A DNA stretch of 22,140 bases from Plantago elongata (taxonomy: Eukaryota; Streptophyta; Magnoliopsida; Lamiales; Plantaginaceae). Each line of letters starts with the position of its first letter. Position 1 is the stretch's first letter. Shown here piece by piece: positions 10,701 to 21,078 of the stretch. The translations under genes were made by a program, and so were the position numbers. The notes beneath the pieces were generated by a model. That model worked only from the letters and a program-made list of their open reading frames with translations. It did no database searches and was not told the origin of the DNA. The DNA is taken from positions 1-22,140 of the forward strand of contig JAYMSP010002872.1 in the NCBI GenBank assembly GCA_036897095.1, given 5' to 3'.

Positions 10701-11685
10701 AGAAAATGTGGCTGCACAATGGATTGTGGAAATCGAGTTGTACAACGAGGCATATCTCGTAAATTGCAGGTGTCTGTGTAGAAAGATTGATATTTATGCA
10801 TGTGTATTTCTTTCAACTGTGGCCTATAGTTCCTTAATACCTTTGTTATATTATATATGCATGTTAGGTTTTCTGCACAGGTGAAGATAAAGGATGGGGT
10901 GTTCGCACACTTGAAAAGTTACCAGCCGGTGCTTTCATTTGTGAATATGCGGGAGAGATCTTGACGAACATTGAGTTGTACGAAAGGAACAAACAGAGAA
11001 GCTCTCAGGGAAAACATGTATATCCTGTGCTCCTTGATGCAGATTGGACCACAGAAGAATTTCTAAAGGATGAAGAAGCACTCTGCTTGGATGCAACAGA
11101 CTATGGGAATGTTGCTCGGTTTATGAATCACCGGTGAACTCTTTATCTGTTGTTTAGTTTCACATTTTTCTATCCGAATAGCCTGCTAAGTTATTTCTTT
11201 CTTAACCACAGATGTCATGATGGCAACTTAATTGAGATTCCAGTGCTGGTGGACACTATTGATCGGGTTTATTATCATGTATGTACTAAACAACCTAAGT
11301 TTATTTTTTCCACTTGCTGAGAATAAATTTTTTGTTTGTGTCTGAAATGTTTACTTTGGTTTTTACCTTAATGTAGCTTGCTTTCTTTACAAAAAGGGAA
11401 GTACCTGCTCTAGAAGAGCTTACTTGGGTGAGTTTGTTAATCTCATACTGTCACTTTCAGAAATAGCAACGTCTCTAGTTATATCTTTTGAAACGGTTCA
11501 TATTTCCTTATTTGCTATTAACTTGCTACGGATCAGAGTATCAGACTAATATAAATGTTCATACCATATGATAAAATGTTCAGGATTATGGGATCGACTT
11601 TGATGATCACGAGCATCCAATCAAGGCTTTTCAGTGTCGTTGTGGAAGTCCATACTGTCGGGGTTGGAGGAATCAAATTGAATAG
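7726..11685 (+). CDS. SUVR4: SUVR4-type histone-lysine N-methyltransferase (WIYLD, pre-SET, SET, post-SET), 617 aa
   Basis: Seven coding exons join in frame: 7726-7968, 9541-9772, 9877-10769, 10868-11133, 11212-11278, 11377-11427, 11584-11685 (1854 nt, stop TAG). Residues about 14-80 form the WIYLD domain (FQAMKSLGFGADSVKPVLRR), which binds ubiquitin in Arabidopsis SUVR4. Residues 82-340 are a variable basic linker. Residues about 342-450 are a Cys-rich pre-SET (CCPGCKGNC, CACAR, CGCTMDCGN), the usual three-zinc cluster. The SET domain follows, with GWGVRTLEKLPAGAFICEY, the cofactor-site motif NHRCHDGN and the ELTWDYG tyrosine. The post-SET CRCGSPYC ends the protein. Family knowledge: SUVR1/2/4 enzymes act in the nucleus on H3K9, with SUVR4 adding methyls at transposon chromatin. 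The DYGIDFDDHEHPIKAF region looks closer to SUVR4 than to SUVR1/2, but I rank that from memory. At 617 residues it is longer than Arabidopsis SUVR4 (about 490) through its linker. Intron 2 (9773-9876) has a GC donor. Confidence 0.9.
8244..8358 (-). mobile_element. Short retroposed insert with 15-bp target-site duplications
   Basis: The 15-mer GTTAATGCTGGACTT occurs at 8244-8258 and again at 8344-8358 with no mismatch. Between them lie 85 bases (8259-8343). On the minus strand these end in an A-rich tail (a run of about 12 A, then GAAAAAGAGAAT) placed directly against one repeat. A poly(A)-like tail plus long perfect direct repeats is the mark of LINE-driven insertion. The body is too short to name and is most likely a 5'-truncated LINE or a SINE piece. 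It sits in the first coding intron of the SUVR4-like gene. The perfect repeats suggest a fairly recent insertion. Confidence 0.7.
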
Positions 11686-12315
11686 AGTTTCATCATAACT
11701 GTTTGTTTGTTTTTAATGAACATTGTAATCTTTTTCTGTTGGTTAACTCATTTGATCTGACTCGGAGTGAAACATTTTCCTCCTAAATGTTTTTATATGG
11801 TAGATGATATCAGAGTCATACATACAAACTTTCACCTCCAAGGTGAGGAAACAATTTCGTTCACCAAGATTGCGGGTTTCTGGATCATTTTGCAAGCGTC
11901 CACAGGCATCAAGAGAGTGATACGCTCCAAGATTTTAGATTTCCTCCTGTTGAGAGTCGCAGATAAGTCAGTTGGAAAAAAAAATAGTTTGCATTTTTTA
12001 CTAGACAATTGAGATATTGATTGGATTATCTGATGGTTGATGCTTAGCTTCATATTTCAGTAATTTTCTTAGGTTGAATTTACTTGCCTATATTTTCCAT
12101 TCACGGAATTGTAAACTTGGTGATTTTATCCTAGTCCTTTGGAGGAGGGATGTTCCAAATTGCCAATTGGCCCCAAGTGTTGTGAACTGAAACATAGACT
12201 GAACATTTCTTATCTTCAATTAGTATTTCTTTTTTAAGGGGAAACAGTCCTTTATTTATTAATTATTAAAACGGTACAATTTGCATATAAATACAATTAT
12301 CCGAATTTAAATATG
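11686..12315 (+). other. 3' UTR and downstream spacer of the SUVR4-like gene
   Basis: No coding sequence is evident. AATGAA at about 11715 may act as a near-upstream polyadenylation element. The open frames at about 11770-12050 on both strands resemble nothing I know. The sequence grows AT-rich toward 12315, where the MITE cluster starts. Confidence 0.3.
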
Positions 12316-12750
12316 TATTCCCTCCATCTCGTTATAATGACATATACACGTTTTTTAATAAAAATATATTGTACTCTTTCCGTTAGCAAATTTCATACAT
12401 TTATCATTTTTAACCGTCCCACCAAACTTCATACATTAAAGTTACCCACCACTAATAAATAATAAACAATCTCAACTTTACACAAAAATTACACATTTTG
12501 CCACTAAAATTCTCCTTCTTCATTTTTTATCATTACTTTTACTTTTCGCTGCGACAACCCTAATGAATGAAGTTTGATGGGACGGAATAAGTATGTGGTT
12601 AAGAATGAATTTGAGATAGAAAAGTATATGTGGGCCCAATAATATGTATGAGTTGTATTGTGAGGTTATTTTCTAAATGAAAAATTGTTTCACTTTAGTA
12701 GGACGCCCAAAATAGAAAATTGTTTCACTTCTAGCGGGACGAAGGGAGTA
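12316..12750. mobile_element. Stowaway-like MITE, outer element of a nested pair
   Basis: The left end TATTCCCTCCATCTCG (from 12316) pairs with the reverse complement of the right end, TACTCCCTTCGTCCCG (ending at 12750). These are the CTCCCTCCGTCCC-type ends of plant Stowaway (Tc1/mariner-derived) elements, with TA at the border. Without the inner insertion (12372-12593) it would be about 213 bp. Near the right end an AAAATTGTTTCACTT word followed by a degenerate GGGACG is repeated (about 12680-12745), which is a partial tandem copy of the terminus. Confidence 0.7.
12372..12593. mobile_element. Stowaway-like MITE, inner element inserted in the outer one
   Basis: The left end TACTCTTTCCGTTAGCAAAT (12372) faces the right end, whose reverse complement is TACTTATTCCGTCCCATCAA (ending at 12593). 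The 222-bp body contains AACAATCTCAACTTTACAC and AAATTACACATTTTGCCAC, both shared with the reverse-oriented copy at 13296-13506. Its position wholly inside 12316-12750 shows it inserted after the outer element. Confidence 0.75.
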
Positions 12751-13295
12751 TTAGTCAAGAAGTACAAATGTCCTAGATAAATTGGTATTTAGTATGACTC
12801 ACAAAGTTGTTTCTGAAGGTTGTCGGCTGATTTTATTGGCTTCAATACTATCTTCTGGTTGTTTTAAGACTTTTAACATAAAACCTCAACTTATTATTTT
12901 TAAAAACACCATTTTTGTATTGGTATATATTGGTATAGATCATTGATAAAAAAATACTAATGTTTCCGACTATAATAAATGAGACATTTACATTTTCGAA
13001 GTAGTTTGAACTTCCCTCTATCTCAAATAAATTATACAGTTTGAATATTTTACGGTTAATCAAATTAAATTTAGTTGCAATTTAATTTTAAAAGGTAATA
13101 AATAAATATTTTATTATATAATTAATTAAATATTTTTTCGTTCATGTATAATATTAATTTATAGTTAAAAGTTAAAACTTGATGATAGTAAAGATTCAAC
13201 TGAACAAATTATTTGGTAGTAGTTGGTGTGAGGATTAATTGAGAAATAATGAGTATGGTACTAGCCGAACTTATAAAAAATTGTCATTTTTGATA
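12751..13295. other. AT-rich spacer between MITEs
   Basis: No gene is visible. A CCCTCTATCTCAAATAAATTATACAG stretch starting at about 13014 (GTTTGAACTTCCCTCTATCT) resembles a degraded MITE left terminus, but I could not find its partner. The rest is A/T runs. Confidence 0.3.
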
Positions 13296-13506
13296 TACTT
13301 TCTTCGTCCCGAAGAACTTCATATATTAGGTATGACGCGTAGTTTATATAAAAATTAAAGTAATAATAAAAATTAAAGAAGGTGAAAAAAAGTGTATTTT
13401 TAGTGGTAAAATGTGTAATTTATGTGTAAAATTGAGATTGTTAATTATTTATTTAGTGGTGAACGATTAAAAATGGTGAGGTATAAATTTTAGAATGAAT
13501 GGAGTA
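13296..13506. mobile_element. Second copy of the inner Stowaway-like MITE, opposite orientation
   Basis: The left end TACTTTCTTCGTCCCGAAGA (13296) faces the right end GAATGAATGGAGTA (13506). The reverse complement of this 211-bp segment aligns along its whole length with 12372-12593: shared words include AACAATCTCAA, TTTACACA, AAATTACACATTTT and CCACTAAAA, in the same order and spacing. Both are therefore members of one family. The divergence between the copies suggests separate, older insertions. Confidence 0.75.
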
Positions 13507-13840
13507 TATGTTAAAGTATAGTTCTTATACTCCCTCTATATTTAAAACTAAAACTTTATACTTGATGTTTTGGTCTAGATGGAAAGTTACAATAAATGAT
13601 AAGAGAATGTGGGAACAATCATAACTCTTTGTTTGACAAAATGTACTTTTGGTAAAAGGTTTGTAGCACTGGTTATTATTTGTTGGTCTGGGGTAGGAAT
13701 TTTTATTTTTGTTGGTAATCTATAAAAAAGTATGGAACAGTTAAAATTAAGTTACAAATATATGAAATTACACAAATATGTTTCATGTTTTGCTGACTAA
13801 TTGAAGGTCAAATACTGCTCAAAAGTAGATAAGCAAACAA
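13507..13840. other. Spacer with a lone MITE-like terminus
   Basis: TACTCCCTCTATATTTAAAA starting at about 13530 matches a Stowaway-type left end. No facing right end was found nearby, so it is probably truncated. The last bases, AGCAAACAA (13832-13840), form the left target duplication of the element that follows. No gene is seen. Confidence 0.35.
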
Positions 13841-14702
13841 GAGGAGAATTATATTTTATCCTCTATTTCAAGGTCACACTCATAGGGTGCTATGATTTGT
13901 CAAATTTGCAGTTATGGACCGTATATGAAATCGTATATATACATTTTTGCTTATTTCGCCGCTAAATCTACTCCGTCAGTTCACATGGCAGCCAAATCAC
14001 CCCAGCTCACATGGCAAATGAGGTGGACAAATGCAGGGGAAAAAGTGCAATTAATTGGATAAATATATTTACACATTAAACCTCAAATATATATATTCTT
14101 TTTCAAATTCACCACCATCACCTCCTCCATTGACAAACACCGTTAGTCGTCACCACCATCACTATCGGTCACCATCTTCTCATCGGAGCTCTGCGATCTG
14201 GCGAAGCTTCACATATCCATATCAGAGTTGTGTAAAGCTCCGCCAGATCTGGCGGAGGTTCAAAGCTCCAATCACAGCTGCACAGCTCCATATCGGAGAT
14301 GCATAGCTCCGATCGAAGCTGTTCAAAGCTCCGCCATAGCTTATTTTTCCCCAAAAAATAAAAAGAAATTGAGGAGAAATCCAGTGGCCAGAGCTCCGGT
14401 TGCCATGAAGGTGAAAGGTGGTGAATTTTGAAGAAGAAAAGATTTAAGGTTTAATGTGTAAATTTTGAAAAGTTTTAGGGACTTAATTGAAGTTATAAAA
14501 TATTGTCGAAATCTCAGACGGTCTAAGATGATTTTAGAGCGTCCTAGTTTGTTCGATTCGCAATCCGACATGGCAAGGACCAAAAACAAACATGCACTTC
14601 GGCATTTTTGAGTGATTTAGGACCTTATTTGCAAATTTGGCAAAATGTAGGACCTCAAACGCACAGGATCTTGACATAGAGGATCAAAAATGCAATTTTC
14701 CC
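13841..14702. mobile_element. Non-autonomous Mutator-like element (MULE) with long terminal inverted repeats
   Basis: The first about 200 bases and the reverse complement of the last about 200 align with gaps. Shared words are TCCTCTATxTCAAGxTC, TTTGxCAAATTTGCA, TCACATGGCA-like/GACATGGCA, and an inner block with ATTTACACATTAAACC, TCTTTT and AAATTCACCACC (14069-14120 against 14405-14460). The right terminus, read inward, is GGGAAAATTGCATTTTTGATCC, the GCAATTTTCC-type end found on many plant MULEs. The flanks AGCAAACAA (13832-13840) and AGCAAATGA (14703-14711) match at 7 of 9 positions, which fits an aged 9-bp MULE target duplication. The centre (14170-14340) is a GC-richer block of AGCTCCG-like repeats. 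No transposase is present, so any movement would depend on another element. Confidence 0.65.
14185..14340. repeat. AGCTCCG-rich inverted and direct repeat block with a 20-bp perfect palindrome
   Basis: AAGCTCC or CAGCTCC words recur about every 20-35 bases (for example near 14235, 14263, 14283, 14305, 14327), several beside a GATC/ATCGGAG partner. Positions 14238-14257 (half-site CTCCGCCAGA and its exact complement) form a perfect 20-bp palindrome that could extrude as a cruciform or hairpin. The block forms the core of the MULE-like element and is noticeably richer in G+C than its flanks. Confidence 0.75.
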
Positions 14703-15113
14703 AGCAAATGAGAGTACACATTCTTAATATTAGATATTTAGATGTGATATTAAAAGAGAATAAATGTGTAGTCTGAAATGGACGGAGTATTTGTCTATAC
14801 AGATGATGCACATGTCTCGGACTGACAGACTCAATGTAAACGTCAATAATTATATGAAGACAGCATGTTGCAGTAAATCTATCAAATGATTACAGCAAAA
14901 ATAAGTTACGAATCAAGCATAACAAGGATGCCCTTTTTTTCCAGGCAAAACGTTGGACTAGAGAAACAAGGTTTATAACTAGAGAGACGCAGATAAACAT
15001 TATTAGATCCGCACACAGATTTGTGATTGCACGTCTGTACTATTCTACACAAGAATGAAATTTCAACCTAGAAGAGCTACTGTCAAGCATAACCATTCAG
15101 GTTATTTTGTACA
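14703..15113 (-). other. 3' flank and UTR of the asparagine synthetase gene
   Basis: This lies downstream of the asparagine synthetase stop. GAAATGGACGGAGTA (ending at about 14790) is a Stowaway-type right terminus with no visible partner. The rest is presumably 3' UTR (roughly 14850-15113), but I see no AATAAA on the minus strand that would fix its end. Confidence 0.3.
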
Positions 15114-18100
15114 CTATTGAGGGGTGCCGTTCACTGTGGCATCTGCAGTAGCTGCCTTTGCATCATCATCATATGCAGCAACATGCACACCTAGGGCAGC
15201 TCGGCCGGACGGGTCTAGATTCTTGGACCAAGTCGCATCCCATTCAACAGCCTTTGCCGAACTGCAAGCCACAGATGGACCACCTGGAACAGTTGATCTT
15301 GCCGCATTCTGGTTGGAATAAAAAAGGTCTCATTTAGTTGGATCGCAGACTAGAAGTTCAAGGATTTAGTAACTCAAAAAAGGTTTTCATTTAACTTTTT
15401 TTTTTCTTCCTTTCCTTGGAGGAGCTTATTTGTCAATGTGACATAAAGTTTTTTTATCTGGCACAAGATACCCAAATCTAAGATGATTGTGTAATGCAAA
15501 AGTGACGGTCTTTGTGAGGTACTGATGCATATCTAAAGGTGTTTCTCTTGACAGTCAAAAGATGATATAAGATGTATTACCAGCCTATTAATTTAGGTAT
15601 TACCTTGGGGAAGAACCGTTCAAAGATAGTCCTATAATGGTAACCCTCTTTGGTTGTTGGGGTATTCTCTGGGTAAACAAAACTTGCATTAGCTAGCATT
15701 GCATCTGTAACCTGTGAGTCATTGACGGATATGTATCAGCATCATATAGCATAGAACAGAAATGAGAGATTGCATGAAATTGGAAACAATTAGAGAGTTG
15801 GATTTGCCTGGTGGTTAGCATGTTCTCTCAAGCCATCAATCCAACTGTATCCAACTCCATCACTGAACTGTTCTTTCTGTCGGTACAAAATTTGCTGGAA
15901 ACCCAAAGAAAAGGGTAAGGATCTCCACAACTCAGCAAAACCATATTTATTCTTGATGGACTTGTCGGGAACATGTAAAAAATAACTCATTACGAAGGGT
16001 CATAACTTATAACAACAAAGCCACTAACCTTGGGCAAATAAGGCTTCTGCAAATCATCGAAGGCATTACGCAAGACCCACTTCTCAATTCTCTTATGGTC
16101 AGGTCTTATCTGCCAATGTTAGTAAGACGAGCAAAAGAAAAGTCATATCAATTACTGAACAAAAGTTTTTGGCAAATATCATGGAAATGTATACAGCACA
16201 TATTGTTTATCTTTCTACCAACACGATTTAACCTTAAATAAAGGTTTAAACTTATCAATTAATTGGGAAAAAGTGTGAATATATTAGCTGCAAGGTATCT
16301 TCGATTTCTAGATAACTGATGCTTGTCACTAATAACAACAAAGACTCAAGTTCATTCATCAACTATTCTAAATTGCAGCCCAATCATGGCAGAAAGTACA
16401 AAACAAGGAGACACACCCAGTCCTTGATTATCTCATCAAGCAAACCTTAAACAAAGAAGAGAGAGAAAGAAAAAAAATGAAGAAATCCAGGTTTTTTTAA
16501 GACCACTCTTAGTGGTTCCCATGCATAATAAATAGAAGTTCAGGTGGCGTGGAAAAGGAGCAACAATTTTTTTAAAAAAAAGAAGAAAATCAGTTACCAT
16601 TTTCCATTCTGGATCAATATCCATTGCAGTATTGATAAATTCCTTGTCCAAGAATGGAACACGTGCTTCGACACCCCATGCTGAAGTTGATTTATTAGCT
16701 CTCAAGCAGTCATAAAGATGAAGAGCTTTGATCTGGCATTACAATCAAATGATAAATTTTGTAAACTTTTAGTCTAAGACAACCAAGAAGAGCCTAATTG
16801 GTACGTCAGAACAAGTTACCATCAAGTACCTTTCTACATGTTTCCTGGTGAAGCTCCTCCTTATTGGGTGCCTTGTGAAAATACAAATAGCCCCCAAAAA
16901 TTTCGTCAGAGCCTTCACCAGAAAGAACCATCTTAACTCCAAGAGACTTTATCTTTCGGGACATCAGAAACATTGGTGTGCTGGCCCTGATAGTTGTCAC
17001 ATCATAAGTTTCAACATGATAGATGACCTCCTCAATTGCATCTATACCTTCCTGATTTGGCAACAAAAAGAACAAAGGAAGCATAAAGACCAATCAGATG
17101 AGGAGCAGTATTACAGCAACTTGAACCATAAGCTTGCGAATATTTTACCTGTACTGTAAAGTTGAACTCATGGTGACGAGTTCCAAGATAATCTGCGACT
17201 TCTTTGGCTGCTATCAGATCAGGGGAACCCTGGAAGTGAATAGGAATGGAAGTGATGATTGATGAAGCAGTTAAATCATACTATACGATAAAGGTTTAGC
17301 ACTCGTTTGATAGATTAGCTAAGCAAGCCAAGGATGATGTGCAACAGAAAAAGGTAGCAGTGCAAAAGGCAAGTGGAGATAGCAATGCAATAAATGGCAA
17401 TGAAGATTTAGCACAAGTTTCTCCTATAACCAAACACCTACAATGGGACAAAACAACTTTAACCAACAGTGAAATCTGATACATATTAAGAATTATTACC
17501 TTTAAACCAATGCAAAAGGTATGCAACTGGGACCCCCATTGGCAGGCTGCTGCAGAATCAGCCATATAGCGAGAAGCCACTGAAGCAACTAGTGATGAGT
17601 CAAGGCCCCCAGATAAAAGCACACCAAATGGCACATCAGTCATAAGTCGCTTACAAACAGCCTGCAAGAGAAAGCACATCGTAGTTCAGAGACGATAACG
17701 AGGCAATCAAACAGTCTGGACTCTGGAGACAATATAACATATTATTCAAAACAACCTTCTCAAAGGCCTTGCGCAGTACAAGGGGTTCGTATGGAGAAGA
17801 TGGGATTTGTTCTGAGTACCATGGTGGGTTGTACCATCTTCTCATTCCTCCTGTTACCATTATTTGATCAGGCAAAAATGTTAGTTTGTATCAGTACGTA
17901 GAATGCTAATGAGACAGGGTAGAATATTTACATGTTCAAACAATTTCCCCAAAGTCAAGTAGCTTGAGAACAGTTTCAGTTATCATTGGCATTGCTATAG
18001 TATTGAAGCATATGCTGAAGAATATAGGGGAAGAGAAAGTATGAAACTTTTCTAATACATTGAACTGTAGCACTGGTTAAGTATTCAAGAATACTAGAGA

Positions 18101-20428
18101 TATTGATAAATAGTATTACAATTTGAATGTAAAAAAGGTTGTCCACGTTCAAATAAAATAAACACGATAGTTTGTTTTACTCTTTTTCTGTATTGCTAGA
18201 TTCCCCAATTTGTTTTATATCCACTTCCAAAGGCAATTGCACATCAGAGAATTTACAGAAATATGACCAAGAAAACCTATACATGAAATATAGGTTTTGT
18301 AATCTGCAATGCAATATTACAAACAATAGATAATTAAGCATACCACTTTTGCTAGAATATATGTGGCCGGGAAGAAAAGACTCGAATCTTTCACAATCAT
18401 CGCTCAGAGCTTTCATTTCTGACGCAAACCACGTAGATCCTGCAGAAAGTGCAACGTTCAATGGAACAGAACCTATGATGACAGGGTCAAAAGTAACTTT
18501 GAAAAAATGAGACTTACTGTTAATCCAATCCTAGAGACAGAATTGATATTAATGCAAAATGTTTTGGAACAAGACAGCAAGGGGCTAACAACAGACCTTT
18601 TAGCAATGAAAATGATTTCAAAAAGTAACTCCTGAACAATTTCACTGCTTCCTCAGAGTGAATATATAAACTTGCTAAGAATTAACGCAGAGAAAAAAAT
18701 GTCTATACCATCAAGACCCCAGCCCACATAAAGAGGAGTAATGCCAATGGCATCCCGAGCAGCAATGAAACTATTATCACGGGTGTCAAGAAGCACAAAA
18801 GAGAACATTCCATCCAACATATCGACAAATTCTTCTCCATATTCTTCATACTGGAATAATAATTTGTTGAGTCAGGATATATAAGACAAGTCACTGGAGA
18901 GTAAAGTTTGTGGTTTATTGCATCAATAAATTGTTGAAGTGCATACCAGATGAGCTATAACTTCACAATCACTTCCAGTTCTGAACTTGTGTGACTTGAG
19001 CTTCTCCCTTAGTTCCTTATGGTTATAAATTTCCCCATTAACCTAACGCATGCATAGAAAACAAATGAGTAAGTTCATAGCTATGATACCATGACATTAT
19101 AAACTCTAACATGAGGAACTTAAATTTTTATTTGAGTTCTAAAACGAGGAAACACATACAAGTGCGCACACACACACACCAACACAATGATCGTTCTATC
19201 AATCAACATTTTATTTAAATCCAAAATAGTGAGCTGCACTTCGTTGTCACGGATGACACCAATCACCCAGGAGTGATACTGTTTAACCCAACAAAAAAAT
19301 ATTTTATGTTATGAGAGAAGGTAGAGCATAAATGCCGGTGCCTCTAAAACAACCTCTGTAGTATCATACTATCAATGTAATATAAATTTATAACATGTGA
19401 AATTATTGTCATGGGATGAAATTGTAGGTGATTTGTAAGCAGGCATCAGGGCACTTATACAGTAATACTGCAATAGGTGTTTATGATGGCATTGTTGGCT
19501 TGATGTCGGCACTCTTTCCAACAACGCGGGGGCATATCATCCCTTTCGAAAGAAACTAGAATAAGACACCAACCGTGAAATACTATAATAATTTTCCAGG
19601 ATCCAAATGTAACAGTAGTATACACTGTACCCATAGAAGTGAACAGACTCTGAAAAAAAATTGATTTATAGTTGTAATTATTTGGAACTCTATTCTACTG
19701 GAGTAAAAGTTTTATCTACAGAAATGCACTGAACTCCAGAGGTGACAGAGTAATTCTACTATCGAAGACGTAGATGAAGAAGGAAGAAACAATACAAATA
19801 CTTGACTAAAAAGAAAGATGGTGGATTATCTGTGTGACATACTGTGACAACAACAGTTTTATCTTCATTGTAAAGCGGCTGGTCTCCAGAGGTGGGATCT
19901 ATAATAGCCAAACGTTGATGAGTAAGGTAACAATTCTGATGGTTGTACAATCCACTCCAATCAGGGCCTCGGTGTCGCAACCTACATGTCCAAATTTCAA
20001 ACATTCATCAACATCTACCCGTAAATTTGACACAGATAACATGAGTATCGAAAATACGAAGTCCAATAGCTCAAATGAGTTTTACGACAAACGAAACGAA
20101 AGTGAAGAATATCATGAATAAATTAAACGTTGATGAAAATGTATTGGTTCCGAATGAATTTGTTCTGAAGATACACAACACAACACACATAGTGAGTGAA
20201 GAGAAGATCTGAAATGACATTAACAGAACATATAATACAATCATCGTTCGAAACATATGAATTGAAGAACAGTAACACAATAAATCAACATTTGACCAGA
20301 AGAAGGAAAAATCGGAATGAAATGGGAAAAAACCAATGAACAGTAAACCTCCTGGAGAGTTCGATGATTCTGGAGCGTTTGAGCTGAGAGTTATCGGCGA
20401 TGCCGAACACAGCGAGAATCCCACACAT
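15114..20428 (-). CDS. ASN: Asparagine synthetase (glutamine-hydrolysing), class II plant type, 572 aa
   Basis: Fourteen exons join in frame, listed 5' to 3': 20428-20349, 19981-19843, 19042-18947, 18850-18709, 18439-18344, 17850-17756, 17661-17500, 17229-17149, 17051-16830, 16732-16598, 16109-16029, 15894-15808, 15711-15604, 15308-15114 (1719 nt, stop TAG). The enzyme makes asparagine and glutamate from aspartate, glutamine and ATP, mainly in the cytosol. Residues 2 to about 190 are the Ntn glutaminase domain: the nucleophile is Cys2 (MCGILAVFG), with [27 protein letters not shown] and GSDCEVI. The synthetase domain carries the PP-loop SGGLDSS (233-239), [12 protein letters not shown] (from 341) and VEARVPFLD. 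The C-terminus has [15 protein letters not shown], which together with [18 protein letters not shown] points to the ASN2/ASN3 class rather than ASN1. The length is close to the usual 580 or so. Intron 12 (15807-15712) has a GC donor, and exon 5 has two possible in-frame acceptors. All active-site motifs are intact. Confidence 0.95.
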
Positions 20429-20563
20429 GGCTGTGAGTGTTTTGGTGAAGAAAAATGTGAAACGAGATTGGCTGCCAGTAGATGACAGTGGCAGCTGGTG
20501 GTTATATGGAGTGGGCTTGGTTTGGTTTGGCTTGTTTTCGAAAGATTCTGGTTTTGTGTTAAT

Positions 20564-20573
20564 ACTATATAGT
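20564..20573 (-). promoter_or_regulatory. Candidate TATA box of the asparagine synthetase gene
   Basis: ACTATATAGT lies 136 bases upstream of the ATG at 20428 and would place the start of transcription near 20535, leaving a leader of about 107 nt. The word is self-complementary, so direction comes only from the gene. It is the best TATA-like word in the 200 bases before the gene. Confidence 0.4.
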
Positions 20574-20589
20574 ATGGTGGATTTGTGTT

Positions 20590-21078
20590 GATTTAGTTAG
20601 GGTTTAAGCACGACGACTAGTATTGTGGAGTACTTTTTATTTGGCCTAACTTGGTATATTTCCGATTTTTGGTGAACAAGAGATCCCAATTCCCAAACCA
20701 CATTTTCCTTACTATTTTTAGTTTTTTTTACTACTTCTAAACTCCCGATTCTTACCATCATATTACCAATTTACAATTCTCATGCTTTATTCTCTTTTTT
20801 CTTTAATTATTCACTATGGACATTGGACAATCAATTTTCAATTTACTCGATGTGCCCACAAACTACACGATGTGACAATGCTTGTGAGGCTGGTCGTGGA
20901 AATTTAATTTTTACTTTTTAAAAAGCTACATTATTAAAAATGTTCAAATGTATAGAAGATTTGAGTTCAAAATTATATCTTTTTTTATTTACATCGATCA
21001 GCCAAATCAAATAATAGAAATCGTGAATACAAAAGACGGCAGAGAAACAACAACCATTACAACACAATTCACGAGTAT
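20590..21078. other. Upstream spacer of the asparagine synthetase gene
   Basis: AT-rich sequence with T-rich tracts and no recognisable coding region. It lies between the asparagine synthetase promoter and the degraded transposase to the right. I see no clear light-, sugar- or nitrogen-response element that I would defend. Confidence 0.25.

Noticed and set aside
10363..10816. Three minus-strand frames of 63-80 codons.
   Set aside because: They are antisense shadows of the Cys-rich pre-SET exon of the SUVR4-like gene.
14055..14589. Several overlapping frames rich in His/Ser/Pro or Leu.
   Set aside because: They fall in the inverted ends and repeat core of the MULE-like element and have no protein family resemblance.
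16848..17159. A 103-codon plus-strand frame.
   Set aside because: It is antisense to exons 8-9 of asparagine synthetase, whose frame and motifs are certain.
18439..18472. An 11-residue insertion in asparagine synthetase as the main form.
   Set aside because: The downstream acceptor restores the usual family sequence, so the insertion is treated only as a possible splice variant.
20071..20424. A 117-codon minus-strand frame overlapping the first asparagine synthetase exon.
   Set aside because: It is out of frame with the MCGILAVFG start at 20428 and runs through the first intron.
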